Of a DNA stretch of 64,000 bases, positions 13,798 through 23,995 are shown in pieces. Location of the stretch: the NCBI GenBank assembly GCA_024516035.1, contig CM044964.1:6485716-6549715 (forward strand). Direction: 5' to 3'. Each line of letters opens with the position of its first letter. Within the stretch, counting starts at the first letter, position 1. The notes below the pieces were generated by a model that was not told where the DNA came from, searched no databases, and was given only the letters and a program-made list of their open reading frames with translations. A program made the position numbers and the translations under genes. This DNA comes from Bactericera cockerelli (taxonomy: Eukaryota > Arthropoda > Insecta > Hemiptera > Triozidae).

Positions 13798-14158
13798 TAA
13801 ATTGATATTTATTTACGTTAAATTCTACACACACTAAACCTCAACTCGAAACTTGAATTGAACTTTGATCAACCTTTGATCAACCGAATCATTATTGTCC
13901 TCCGAGAATCTAGCTCGAACACTTGCTATAGAACCGGGCGTGTAAAATTTAGAAAAAACAATGCTACCTTAATATGATTTAGCATGAAAAACGACATTGA
14001 TTTGTGTTGGTGTCACTTTCAGGATTTTGATACATTTATTCCGAAGAAAAAAAGTACATGAATCCGCGGGGTTGATCAAAGATCCGTTTGATCAAAGAAT
14101 CGAGTGAGGGGTCAATTGTGTGTAGAATTTAGCGTAAATTTTGAATATCAATTAAAAA
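13798..14158. mobile_element. Foldback MITE
   Basis: AATTGATATTTATTTACG and TTAAATTCTACACACA at the left pair with TGTGTGTAGAATTTAGCG and AATATCAATT at the right. Copies of TTTGATCAA occur inside both arms. Confidence 0.62.
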
Positions 14159-14269
14159 TTTGGGAGTTTAGTTTAAAAATTGAAAGTTGGTGCTTATTTC
14201 ACTACTTTTGGATATCCTGTAGAAATTTCGATTCCACAATAAAAAATCTGGGTAAGAACTGCATATAAA

Positions 14270-14375
14270 AATTCAAGTCTTTATCTTGAGTCGTTAAGAA
14301 GATAAAAATCCATCACTTCGTTATCTTTTATAGATTATAGATAAAATAATATCTCTTATTATTGAGATCGATAAG
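14270..14375 (+). promoter_or_regulatory. Candidate promoter of gene 1 with GATA-motif cluster
   Basis: In about 100 bp before the ATG there are five GATA-type motifs on both strands: AGATAAAA near 14300, TTATCTTTT near 14321, AGATAAAA near 14339, TATCTC near 14350 and CGATAAG directly before the ATG. A TATA-like stretch lies at about 14326-14346. GATA factors drive many gut, fat-body and blood-cell genes in insects; that this gene is one of them is inference. A leader intron further upstream cannot be excluded. Confidence 0.38.
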
Positions 14376-14427
14376 ATGTGCAGGTTTTTATTCCCCCCTG
14401 TGATCATCTTCTATGTGTCACTGTCAG
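14376..14427 (+). CDS. Gene 1 exon 1: signal-peptide exon of a secreted cysteine-rich protein
   Basis: This 52-nt exon encodes 17 residues starting MCRFLFPPVIIFYVSLS plus one base of a glycine codon. It is short, hydrophobic and ends with small residues, so it reads as a signal peptide. The donor is CAG|GTGAGT (GT at 14428). Phase 1 here matches the two leading bases of exon 2, giving a GGC codon across the junction. An in-frame TAG at 14331 with no ATG between supports this start. The four exons (52+205+197+557 nt) sum to 1011 nt, exactly 337 codons including the stop, so the full protein is 336 residues. The assembly is inferred from splice sites and phase, not from transcripts. The family is not recognised. 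Confidence 0.72.
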
Positions 14428-15002
14428 GTGAGTTTTATTATCTCTTTTAAGGCATATTAACTGTTAAAAATAATTTTTTTAACACATTACAACAACAACA
14501 AAAACTTCTAATAAACCAAGAAAAACTACACTACGGAAAAATAAAGAAAAAGCAATGACAAGCAAAATACACTGCCAATTATGGACACAATACTTCCTCG
14601 TGAATGGTAATCATAAATTTCAACTTTTATTATCGCTAGAATCGGAGATTTTTTTACTGAATCACTTAAATTTATAGAAGTTATCAACCAATCCTCTTCA
14701 ACTTTGTTTTATATGCTAGAATAACGTTTTTCCTACAGTCTGGAGAAAAAATTCTGTATTGGCAAGTCGTGGCCATTATTTTTGCATTTTTTGTCCAAAT
14801 TTTCCTGATTTTTAAATATCAAGACTTAATTATAAATGTATTATTCAATAAAAAATTCAAATACCTACACCATGTAAAACGCTAATAAATATAACATACA
14901 AAATTTTATCGAAATTGCGTGTACCGATCACGATATACATATAAGCCCATGGTCTGAAATTTTTGCCAGGTTAAATAATTGTATGAAACTAAAAATTCAT
15001 GT

Positions 15003-15478
15003 CCTGATGTCGTTTACAGCTTTGTCTCGAACTGCCGGTGCCATCCAGTCTCCAGTCTCATAAATGCAGGCTCGAAATCGTCCAATTATGTTCTCCGTTA
15101 ATGTATGAGCTCGTTTGATGGATGGTTAAGCCGGCAACACACGTAAATGAATGCATGAAAAGGCTGGATGCATGAACGATCTTATGCTCGTAATATTTAT
15201 CTATCACACACTCTCATGTCAATCATGCATGCATGTAAGTGTGTGGCCGGCATAACCAAATAAACCGTCCATTAAACCAGCCCATACATTAACGGAGAAC
15301 ATAGTTGTATCTGTTTTTTCAATCATGCATGCATGTAAGTGTGTGGCCGGCATAACCAAATAACCATCCATTAAACCAGCCCATACATTAACGGAGAACA
15401 TGGTTGTATGGTTTCGAGTTTGCATATACATGAGAATTTATGGCATCGGCAGTTCGAGACAAAGCTGTTAACGACAGG
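15003..15478. mobile_element. Foldback element with an internal tandem duplication, gene 1 intron 1
   Basis: The ends pair: CAGCTTTGTCTCGAACTGCC (about 15018) against GGCAGTTCGAGACAAAGCTG (about 15448). Inside the right half, a block of about 99 bp containing GTGTGTGGCCGGCATAACC and AACGGAGAACAT occurs twice in tandem (about 15217-15315 and 15317-15415), while an inverted relative lies in the left half. Confidence 0.7.
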
Positions 15479-15824
15479 TTATTTTTAAATAATAAAGAGC
15501 TGATAATGCAGAAGTAACTCAAAAGGGCTCAGAAAAACACCAGAAAAGAATTTGGATGAAAGATGTATTAAAATTAAAGCTAGTATACTTCATATTCAGA
15601 ATAAGGTAGGCGATGGTAACCCGACATGCGAGGAGGCTAATAGCTTCTCTTGAAGAGCATTTTAGTAAAAACATTTCAGTTATTGCTGTGTTTCGAACCA
15701 TTTAATTAAGGTCAAAACACAGTGTTGAAATTACGAAAAAAAAAAAAAAAGAGCGCCCACTGGTCGGCTACTTGATCCTTTCAAGTTGAACTATGTGAAA
15801 TCATTCTTTTCTCTTTCGTCCAAG

Positions 15825-16029
15825 GCGATCATTTTGTTCAAGGATCACACAACTATCCAGCAAGTTTTCTCAATCCTAAGCCTTGTGCTAGAATGCAGAA
15901 CGTTATATTGTACCGGCAACCTATCTGTGTGGATGACGGGCATGGAGGCTATATTCCGGAGACCGTCGCCAATTGTCAAGGCTCATTTAAACAAACCTGT
16001 CCGGAGTTCAATCAGGCTGAGTGTATGAG
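15825..16029 (+). CDS. Gene 1 exon 2: cysteine-rich N-terminal segment
   Basis: The acceptor is a pyrimidine-rich tract ending CAAG before 15825; the donor is AG|GTAATA with GT at 16030. The exon adds about 68 residues with five cysteines (contexts PKPC, QPIC, VANC, KQTC, QAEC). It enters in phase 1 and leaves in phase 2; joining to exon 3 makes an AGA codon, so the junction reads ECMR-YGNR. There are no stops in the chosen frame. The segment is rich in Gly, Pro, Asn and Tyr and has no membrane span, which fits a secreted disulphide-bonded region. I know no named family with this cysteine spacing. Confidence 0.75.
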
Positions 16030-16104
16030 GTAATAAATATGTCTTTTTTTTTAAAAAAAGATGAATAAAGAATTATATAATAATAATAATAGTGTTTCAC
16101 ATCC

Positions 16105-16232
16105 TTTTTTATTTCGTAGCTATGAAACAGGAGCTACTGTAGACGCTTGTGGTCTGTGTTGTAGCCTGCCCATCCCGTAGTATGCCTCCCCTCTGATGGG
16201 CGAGAAGTGACACAATACTTCCCATTTAGGTG
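16105..16232 (-). mobile_element. SINE-A, 5'-truncated, in gene 1 intron 2
   Basis: Only the body and tail remain (from CATGGCTACGAAATAAAAA to CACCTAAATGGG on the minus strand). It starts about 75 nt after the gene 1 exon 2 donor. Confidence 0.65.
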
Positions 16233-16779
16233 AACTGGGTCTCTAGTTAGGTACTTTCTAGTACTATACATATACATACATAGAATGCTCTTTTAATTAA
16301 TGCCTAAAGCATTTTCTGGCACTTCAACTCTAAAATTATTAATAAACTCAAAAAAAAAAAAAAAAAATCAATAATTTTATTATCTTTTTGCCTTTTGAGT
16401 TTTGCGTTCCAGTGAAAAAGAAATTTGGAGCTTACTAGATTATACAGGTTGGGGCAAAAGTCTCGAAACCCCTGAATAACCTTCGAATGGCTTCTTCGGT
16501 AAAGATAAAATTTTGTATGGTAAACCGGGGTAGTAAGACCTTCTTTTATAGTGGAGCCGATTTTTGTTACCAGCTTTTATGTCGGGGCCAGGGGGGCCAG
16601 CTTCATTTTTTTTTAAATACGAACCCTTACTTTGCGATACATTTTTGGAAAGGTCTTTAAATAAGAAATACTTTGGTGCAATTTTTATTTTTTTAATATT
16701 AACTGTTTGCAAATGGCGTCCAACTTTGTGTATGCAGTGTAAAGTCTGGAAACCCCTGAATATCTTTCGTCAGTGTCAC

Positions 16780-16832
16780 AGAAAAGTGAGAAGTTGTACT
16801 AGATCAGAACATACCCGGACATCAGTGGACAT
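16780..16832 (-). repeat. Fragment of the hammerhead repeat unit in gene 1 intron 2
   Basis: The minus strand shows GTCCGGGTATGTTCTGAT followed directly by CTAGTACAACTTCTCAC, i.e. the 3' half of the unit with about 12 bp deleted. No CUGAUGA box is present. Confidence 0.6.
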
Positions 16833-17225
16833 GAGCAATGGTGCGGTATAACATTCACCACTGCAGTCCTCAACTCAAGGATCCGGCGTGAACGACAGGC
16901 TTATCACCTTAGTAAAGTGCCGTTCAATTAGAAAAAAAAATAAGTAGGTACGGTTAACAATAAATTATTGTTTTTTACAAAAGGTTGTGAAATCGACCAA
17001 CCAAGAAAGGCTAAGTTTTTGAAGAGGGTTCCTCTTTGTCTTGGTTTCTTTCGTTGGTAGTCTTATTTGTGCTTAGGAACATGACTTGTTTCAGTTCTTA
17101 GATACTTGGATATAGCTAAAACATGTTAAGGAATTAATTCTTAGACAATTCTTATTGGATAATCACTAAAAATTAACACGTAAGTTCATTGAAAAATACC
17201 CTTCATATAACGTTCTTTGATTTAG

Positions 17226-17422
17226 ATACGGAAATCGTGCCTGTTGTCGACTCAAATATTATGCAGAAAGAACAACTTGGATGGAAGTCTATTACTCTAT
17301 GCAATATGATTCAACACAATTTGATGGTAAAATCAACCCCAACGACATAATTGAAATACATCGCCTCATCAAGAAACCTGAAGATTTCGGCAACAGACAT
17401 CAAGAGGATTATCCAAACAACG
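17226..17422 (+). CDS. Gene 1 exon 3: CC motif and acidic/basic mid-region
   Basis: The acceptor TTTGATTTAG ends at 17225 and the donor G|GTAAG begins at 17423. The exon contributes about 65 residues, starting with a vicinal cysteine pair (NRACCRLKYYAER) and a Trp/Tyr-rich stretch (TTWMEVYYSMQYD), and ends in a charged stretch (EDFGNRHQEDYPNN). It enters in phase 2 and leaves in phase 1. A long GT microsatellite begins only about 45 nt downstream of the donor. The vicinal cysteines and aromatic residues are unlike a random AT-rich open frame and support real coding. Confidence 0.78.
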
Positions 17423-17461
17423 GTAAGACTTGTAGAGATGAAATATTTATTTAAAAAATGA

Positions 17462-17465
<4 letters not shown>

Positions 17466-17509
<44 letters not shown>

Positions 17510-17570
17510 TGTGTCAGTATCAGTGTGGTGTGTGTGGCGTGTGTGAGTGTATGTTATGTGTGTGTGTGTC
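17466..17570 (+). repeat. (GT)n microsatellite in gene 1 intron 3
   Basis: About 21 perfect GT units followed by interrupted GT-rich sequence, starting about 45 nt after the exon 3 donor. Confidence 0.9.
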
Positions 17571-18436
17571 TGTGTGGGCTCTTTGAACTGGAGCTTTTTT
17601 CATGTAGTTTCTGTACTAAACTTGACCTTATCTTTACTTGATTGCTTTAGACATGTAATGGTCGTCAGAATGAAATAGCGCCCAGATTTCAAATTCCAGA
17701 GACTGTGCCCTATCCATTTTTTTCGGTTTCAGAGGTTGGACCTCCTTTATTCCTAATCGAACCTTAATTTTCTCGAAAGTAATAGTCCAAGAGAATTTTT
17801 TACAACTGTGGAACTCAAACTTACCTTTGTACAATTAGGTACTAACAATTCAACAAAGGGAAAAAAAAGAAAAATCAATTTCTAGAAAAATGTTGAACTT
17901 ATTATTTTATTTTTTAATGAATATTTATTTAAAGAGAGATCTGTAATATTCAGAATCCTTGCCCCCTTTTTTGATGAACTTGTGATTTAACATCTGTTTG
18001 ACTATTTAATATTTTCAGATGAAACCAACAGCATTTGAAAGTATTTGTTCGTAGCTTGCCTTACAGATACTCACACATTACCTAATGACAATAATTTTGT
18101 CAAACCGTACAACAATCCAAGTGACCTCTTGACCTGTGGGAAAAACAGGAATTTGGCCATAACTTTTTACACGGCAAAATGCCCCACTGCAACTTCAGCT
18201 TATATGGTAGTCTATGTAGCGCTGAACCTACCCTTAAATATTTGCATCTAGTAGGGGAGCACCCTGTATACAGTATTGTATAGGTAGCTCTGAAGAAGAA
18301 AGAAACCTAAAAATTAATCACCCAAGACCTTTTGTTTTCTTATTATTAGTCTGGTAGTTGGTAATGGTATAGAAATAGGTTTTTTAGAGAAATTAAAATA
18401 GAGAGGTTAGTTGATGACATGGATAGTCAGAACTAT

Positions 18437-18481
18437 TACCTGCTGATGAGAGCAAATAAACTCGAAACAGCTGTCCAGGTA
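18437..18481 (+). ncRNA. Type I hammerhead ribozyme in gene 1 intron 3
   Basis: CUGAUGA at 18443-18449, GAAA at 18464-18467, GUC ending at 18475, stem I UACCUG/CAGGUA paired, and outer stem CAGAAC/GUUCUG paired. Stem II is GAGC against ACUC, with one C-A mismatch next to the loop. It is in sense orientation, 124 nt upstream of the exon 4 acceptor. The unit tail continues to about 18545. Confidence 0.88.
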
Positions 18482-18604
18482 TGTTCTGATATTCATGTAC
18501 ATCTAGTACAACTTCTCACTTTTCTGTTTATACTGATTATACTGAGGTAAAAACAAAAAAAATCAATAGGCGTAATAAATTTTGAAATGAAATTATTATT
18601 TCAG

Positions 18605-19161
18605 TTCAAGATCCAACCGGGGAGCGAGGACTGAAGTGGACCTATGTCGACAAAGTGAAGGACTCCGAGTACTATTTCATGGAAATATCAAAATACCGCT
18701 TTAATCCGAATAATTGCTTGGAGAATAAGGGCACTGCTGATGATACTTGTAATATGAAGGGATATATAGCAGATCAGTATCCAGAAGGTTTTGACCCAAA
18801 AAGCCATAAGATAGAACTTAGCAAGTACGAGAAGGACAATAATGCAGTTGTGACTACAACTTTCTCAGACCCACGTTGCATCACTATTCTGATCAACAGG
18901 ACTGTAGTGGGTGCCTGTCAGGTTGTTTACACACGTGAATCTTACACCGAGGCGTTTCGGACAAATTTCACAGTCTCAGAGATCGACTTTTATAGAGATC
19001 CCAAGAATAAGTCAGAGGACAGTCCTGTTCGCGCGAGATACGCTTACTACACCCTGGAAGATAAAGAAATACGAGATCAGATCTTTTCAGGACCATCTCA
19101 GCCGACAACCACTGCTGGGCCAACTCCGGAACCTGAACCTGAATATGATGAAAATGAATAG
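18605..19161 (+). CDS. Gene 1 exon 4: C-terminal domain and acidic Pro/Thr tail
   Basis: The acceptor TTATTTCAG ends at 18604; the first two bases complete a Val codon carried from exon 3. The exon encodes 185 residues and ends at TAG (19159-19161). It holds four more cysteines (NNC, DTC, PRC, GAC), giving 11 in the mature chain. Possible N-glycosylation sites are NRT, NFT and NKS. The tail (SQPTTTAGPTPEPEPEYDENE, split as SQPTTTAGPT then PEPEPEYDENE) is a Pro/Thr linker ending in acidic residues. No membrane anchor is visible, so secretion into an extracellular or luminal space is inferred. The alternating aromatic and charged residues could form a beta-rich fold, but no lipocalin or other family motif was recognised. 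It may be lineage-specific. A hammerhead ribozyme copy ends 124 nt upstream of this acceptor. Confidence 0.82.
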
Positions 19162-19303
19162 TCATCTCTACTTAAAGCGGAGAAGACCCTGTAAGATCTG
19201 ATTTTAAAAACCTTGAAGATGTTCAGTCATTTCCTAGACTGTGCAGTTGCCAAGAAAATTCAATGAAAAGCTTTGAATTTTGGCGGAAAAAAAAATATAT
19301 ATA

Positions 19304-19309
19304 AATAAA
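19304..19309 (+). terminator. Polyadenylation signal of gene 1
   Basis: A canonical AATAAA lies 143 nt after the stop of gene 1 in an A-rich stretch. It would give a 3' UTR of roughly 160-170 nt. No competing AATAAA was seen between the stop and this site. Confidence 0.5.
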
Positions 19310-20354
19310 ATTCAAGCCGCCTGGTTTATCAACAAGCACAAAAAAATTTCTATTCCGACATCATAGGGCATACAAAAACAGAAGGTGAATGGCGGTACGG
19401 CATAGGGTCCTTGTGGGGAAAAATGAGATATGCTGTAATAAAAGCAGCAACCAGTGGTGGAAATACGGACAAAGAATACACAAGGAGAATAAGTCCTATA
19501 ACTCTGCGCGAACCACAAAAAATGTGATGCACACATTTTTAATTTATTTTTACAAGTTAAATTAAAAATATCAGTTTTTGTGTTTATCACAATCATGATT
19601 ATCAAAAATATTGTAAAAAAAGTGTCAAAAATAAATTAACCATGTTTTGGACTTGAATCTTCAGGGTAAAAATCAATCGCCTTGTTAATTGAACTTATTT
19701 GATTGAATGATATAGTTGGTCAGTAGTACTATATAGTAGTAGTTCCATGGAGTATGAAAAAAAAAATGCGAAAAAAAAACAGAAAAAAAAGAAGAAAAAA
19801 AAAAAATGTTTCTAGGAAGAAAAAAAAAAATGTAGGTATTTAAACTGATGGATATGCTGTGTACTGGCAATCAGCAAAATGCTGACAGCACCTTTGTTAT
19901 ATTACTCAGAAAACTTTCATTTATAACTTGCAGTTGACACAAAAATGGTCACACAGACCGCTTCAGACATCGAGTGTTCTTCAAAATTGCAATAGCGCCC
20001 AGATTCAAAATTTGAACGATGTGTTTCTCTACTTTTGGTGACATGTATAATAGGTCGTATCTCATCCGTTCCTTCATGCGTCTGAAAGAACTTAGACTTT
20101 ATTGAAACAACATAGCAAAGGGTATTTTTTTAACTAGTGATACGCAGATCTGCAATTCTAGAAGTACCTACGCCAAATTCGTTTTATACAATTAAAAAAA
20201 TAGTCGTCGGGGGTTTCATGCCAGTTTCCGCCAGATAGGTTCTGGTGGGCGCAGAAGACGAAAGATTTTGAAGGTGCGCGGAGCACGCATGGAGTTCTTA
20301 TTTACTTAGTTGCTTATTTACTTTGCTATTTACATTTATTTACTTATCTGTTTT

Positions 20355-20600
20355 ATATATCGTCGGCTAGAGCGTAAAACTGACCAAGTGACAGTTGGTC
20401 ATTTCTCGATTTTTCGTTACTCTGGTCGGAAATTAACCTAAGTAGGTATTGGCTACAAAAACTCGGTAGTATTCAAACATATGCGCGGGAAAAAGCGAAA
20501 AAAACAATTTTTACCTGAAAGGCTGGTGGAGATTTCAATGACCAAAGGGAGATGGTCCAAATGCAGATGGTCAGTTTTACATTCCAGCCGACGATATATA
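20355..20600. mobile_element. MITE with about 30-bp terminal inverted repeats
   Basis: TATATCGTCGGCTAGAGCG followed by TAAAACTGACCA at the left matches, inverted, TGGTCAGTTTTACATTCCAG then CCGACGATATA at the right. TATA lies at both outer edges. About 245 bp, non-coding. Confidence 0.75.
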
Positions 20601-21009
20601 GGTACATTTTATGGCATTTTTTAATGGCCTTAGTCTACCGACTTTGTCCTAATTATGCACAAATATTATTAAATACTCTGCTGTTCATCTTCATTTTTAC
20701 TTACATTGTTTTATTTCTACTTTCCTTTGTATTTACCTAGGAATATATATTTTTATATAAATACTCAATGTCTTAAATAAGCTCTAGCTAGACTTTGTCT
20801 TATGTACAAAGTGCCATATAGTCCATATATACATACTCGAACATACTGCTATTTACTGTGTCATGTTTTCAACATGATCTTGAGAGATAGGAGAGTATTA
20901 TTTGGTTTGTATTAAAAAGTGATCTCTAGCCATTTTTAATGATGTTGAATGAGTGAGGCAGATTTCAGAAAAGTGACACACTTTTATAATAATAATAATA
21001 TAATAATAA

Positions 21010-21215
21010 TACTCTTTAGTGGAAGGTAACCACCAGGCGAGGTTAATGCTCAAAGCATTTTCTACCACCTAACCCTCAGAGTCTTATTATTATGTGGTCA
21101 CAAACTCAAATTAATGAGGAAAAATTCGTGCACTGGGTGGGATTCGAACCAACGGATCCCTAGGCTACCTAGATTACCAAACTAGCGCGTTAACCACTTG
21201 ACTACCAGTGCACTT
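21010..21215 (-). mobile_element. SINE-C, antisense copy
   Basis: Complete copy close to consensus: TTAATGCTCAAAGCATTTTC hairpin, GGTTCGAATCCCACCCAGTG B box and GGTAGTCAAGTGGTTAACG A-box side on the minus strand. Confidence 0.78.
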
Positions 21216-22610
21216 TTACTTGAAGACCTCGCTCATCAAACGAGCTATCTGCATTTTTCAAAATTGTTATTTTCAGCTGTCAAGCTATCTGTCATATGGT
21301 CCGTTTTTGTACACTTATAACTATCGGAGAGCCAGCGGCTCTTCACCAATGAAGCAGCATATTCTTGTGTCCCCGACCCCATCGAGTCTCACGTGTTTGG
21401 AGAGAACAGAATGCCCTAATCGAGGATCGAACTCAAGATCTCTGGACTACGGACAGTAGTCACAACCATTTTTTTTTAAATTTATTTATTTATTTAATAA
21501 CAGGATAACATATACAAAGGTATTTTTCCTAAGCTAAAGCTTCTAAGAAATTTCGCCACAGAAGTTAGCTGTTTACTCTGTGAGAGAAAAAGGGACTCTT
21601 TAGTCTCATTCTTGCAGGATTAACAGAGTTTTGTGTTGTATAGTGCATGAATGTTCTCGAAGTGGTGTTCTCATGAGTATGGTGGGCAGCATGAATAATG
21701 AATATTTGTACAAAAAATCTTCTTCATAGGTTATTTTACATAATATTATTATTATTTCCTCAAAATCTATGTGTCAGGGTGTCAGTTTATATAGGTATAT
21801 TTAAATATACCTATTATTTTACATAATCATTATTTTTCAATATCTATGTATGTAGTGTGTCAGTTTTCTTTACTAGTCACTACACTCAGATTATTCTCAG
21901 AGGAAGAACACCAACACAGATTTGCAATATTCCCATCTTTCTTTTTGCAAAATAATAGGTAACTAATTATAATTATTCTATTTATTTAATTAATTCATTG
22001 CCAATCGAGAAATCTCTTTGTGAATTTACAAGTACTCGTATATTGCAAACTTTAAACAAAAATTGCGCACAAGTTTTCATGAGGTTCCAAACCCACGCAA
22101 AACTTATGACATTATCGATGACTGACTTTTTTTAACATCGCTTTCAACTGCATGGTCATTTGATCATATCACGACGGGGTTGTTTCAAATTCGCATTACT
22201 TTCAATCCAGAAAGAAAACTTAGAAATTTAATAAAATTGGGTTAATTACACACACCCCGCCCACCCAGAGATCCGAAACCCCAAACCTTTGGTCATCAGT
22301 GAAAGTTTGAAGAGATCTAGCTGATCGTAACTCAATGTTTAACCCATTGCCTACCAAGCCATTTTTATGAAACTTGCCCTGGGGACCAAGGGTATTTTCC
22401 TCAAAATCGCCTGTCTAGCATATGTGCAACACGCGGTCCCCCAGACAAAAAACCCATATTTCCTTGTCACTAGGGACCGTGTATAGCATATGTGCTAGAC
22501 AAATTGTCTAGCATTTATGCAATCCCGGTACCCCAGGCAATATCAATGTCTTGCAAATGTGCTACCCATGGTAGGCAATAGGTTAAAATCCTAAATTATA
22601 CCAAAATACA

Positions 22611-22955
22611 GGGTGTTTCAGAAAAATTTACCTTTATTTTAACTATACGTGTTATATGGACCATTTTAGGGGTGGTCAAGGCCATAACAAAAAGGTCGAA
22701 AGTGCTTCATAAGGGACATACACACGCCTCTAAAGGTTATTAAAAAAATCCAAGACACCTAACGTGTTAGAGTTATTGAAACGCGGAAAAAAATCGACTC
22801 CCAATACAAAATGACGCCGTTGTTTTGATGTGGAAATCGAGGTCACTGGCATTCTCAGGGACGGCTTTCGCTCATTTTTTATAGACTTGACCCCTCTAAA
22901 ATGGTCCATATAACACGTGGTTAAATTTAGACACACTGTTCTAAAACACCCTGTC
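22611..22955. mobile_element. MITE family with CAGGGTGTTTCAGAAAA ends, copy 1
   Basis: Left end ACAGGGTGTTTCAGAAAA and right end CTAAAACACCCTGT are inverted. The sub-terminal ATATGGACCATTTTAGGGG pairs with CCCCTCTAAAATGGTCCATA. Two relatives occur at 42568-42877 and 44728-44981. Such ends are widespread in arthropod DNA-transposon derivatives. Confidence 0.75.
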
Positions 22956-23854
22956 TATTCCCGAAATGGAATCATTTAATTACCAAAAAATATGTAAATT
23001 CTTACTTTTTAGAGTTTTTATGTACGAGTATGAAAGATAAACAAACTATATAAGTAGGGACCTACTCAAAATTTAATTAAAATAATTATTATTATGATTA
23101 GAATATCTGTATCAATAACTAATTAACCCATTTATAAACTAATATAAGTGCCCAAATTTTAATTCAAATAATTATTATGATTAATATCTATCTATGTGTC
23201 TGAGATGGATATGAGATTAATAATTTTATTCGATTTTAAAAATCTAGACCTAGTCCTTAACATAATTATAACCTGAATACTTATTAATAATTGTTAGAAT
23301 ATTAGGTAATTCGTGAAATTTAGAGTCCGTTTGTTTCTCTGAATACCAGTCTAATTAATAGGCTTGTAAATCAAATGACTAGAATAATTAATAGTTTAGA
23401 AGAATTCTCTGGGTGGCATTAGCTAGAGTAGGTAACAAACAAGAATAACTTTATTATGTAGGTAATTTGGCTCCCATTGGTTCAATAGCAGTGGTAGTCA
23501 AGTGGTTAACACAACAAATATATGACAGTAAAATCAAATGGGTATTACTTTGTTGCGCTCAGCACAGAAACAGGATGAGCCTGCTGCAAGGAAATGAAAA
23601 TGTTCATGCAAGAAGTAGGTAAGAAAGCCATGATGAAAACAGGTGACACCCGCATACCAAACTTTATAAGACAAGTTTTTTCCCTGGACATACCGAGGGG
23701 CTATGCGGCCAGCATCCTTGGCTCATTACCAGATGCTGGTCAGATGAAGGGATTTTTTTCTTATAAATGTTATCTTGTTGATTTCTAAATAAATATATGT
23801 TATGAAAATGGTTAATACGCTAGTGTGATAAACAATTGGTTCAAATCCCCCGCT

Positions 23855-23995
23855 TTACATTAAGGGCAAAATTAATAGACAAATTCTATGACTAAAGTCA
23901 TTGCTAAGCGTCGGTTTTAACTATCTTACACAGTACGCAATCCGTGACTTAGCGCCACAGAGGTATTAACGTCTATTAATTTCACCCTAATTTTT
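23855..23995. mobile_element. Short MITE, AATTAATAGAC family, copy 1
   Basis: AAGGGCAAAATTAATAGAC and GTCTATTAATTTCACCCT are inverted ends. The interior ACAGTACGCAATCCGTGAC and TTAGCGCCACAGAG is nearly identical to the copy at 55202. Confidence 0.75.
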
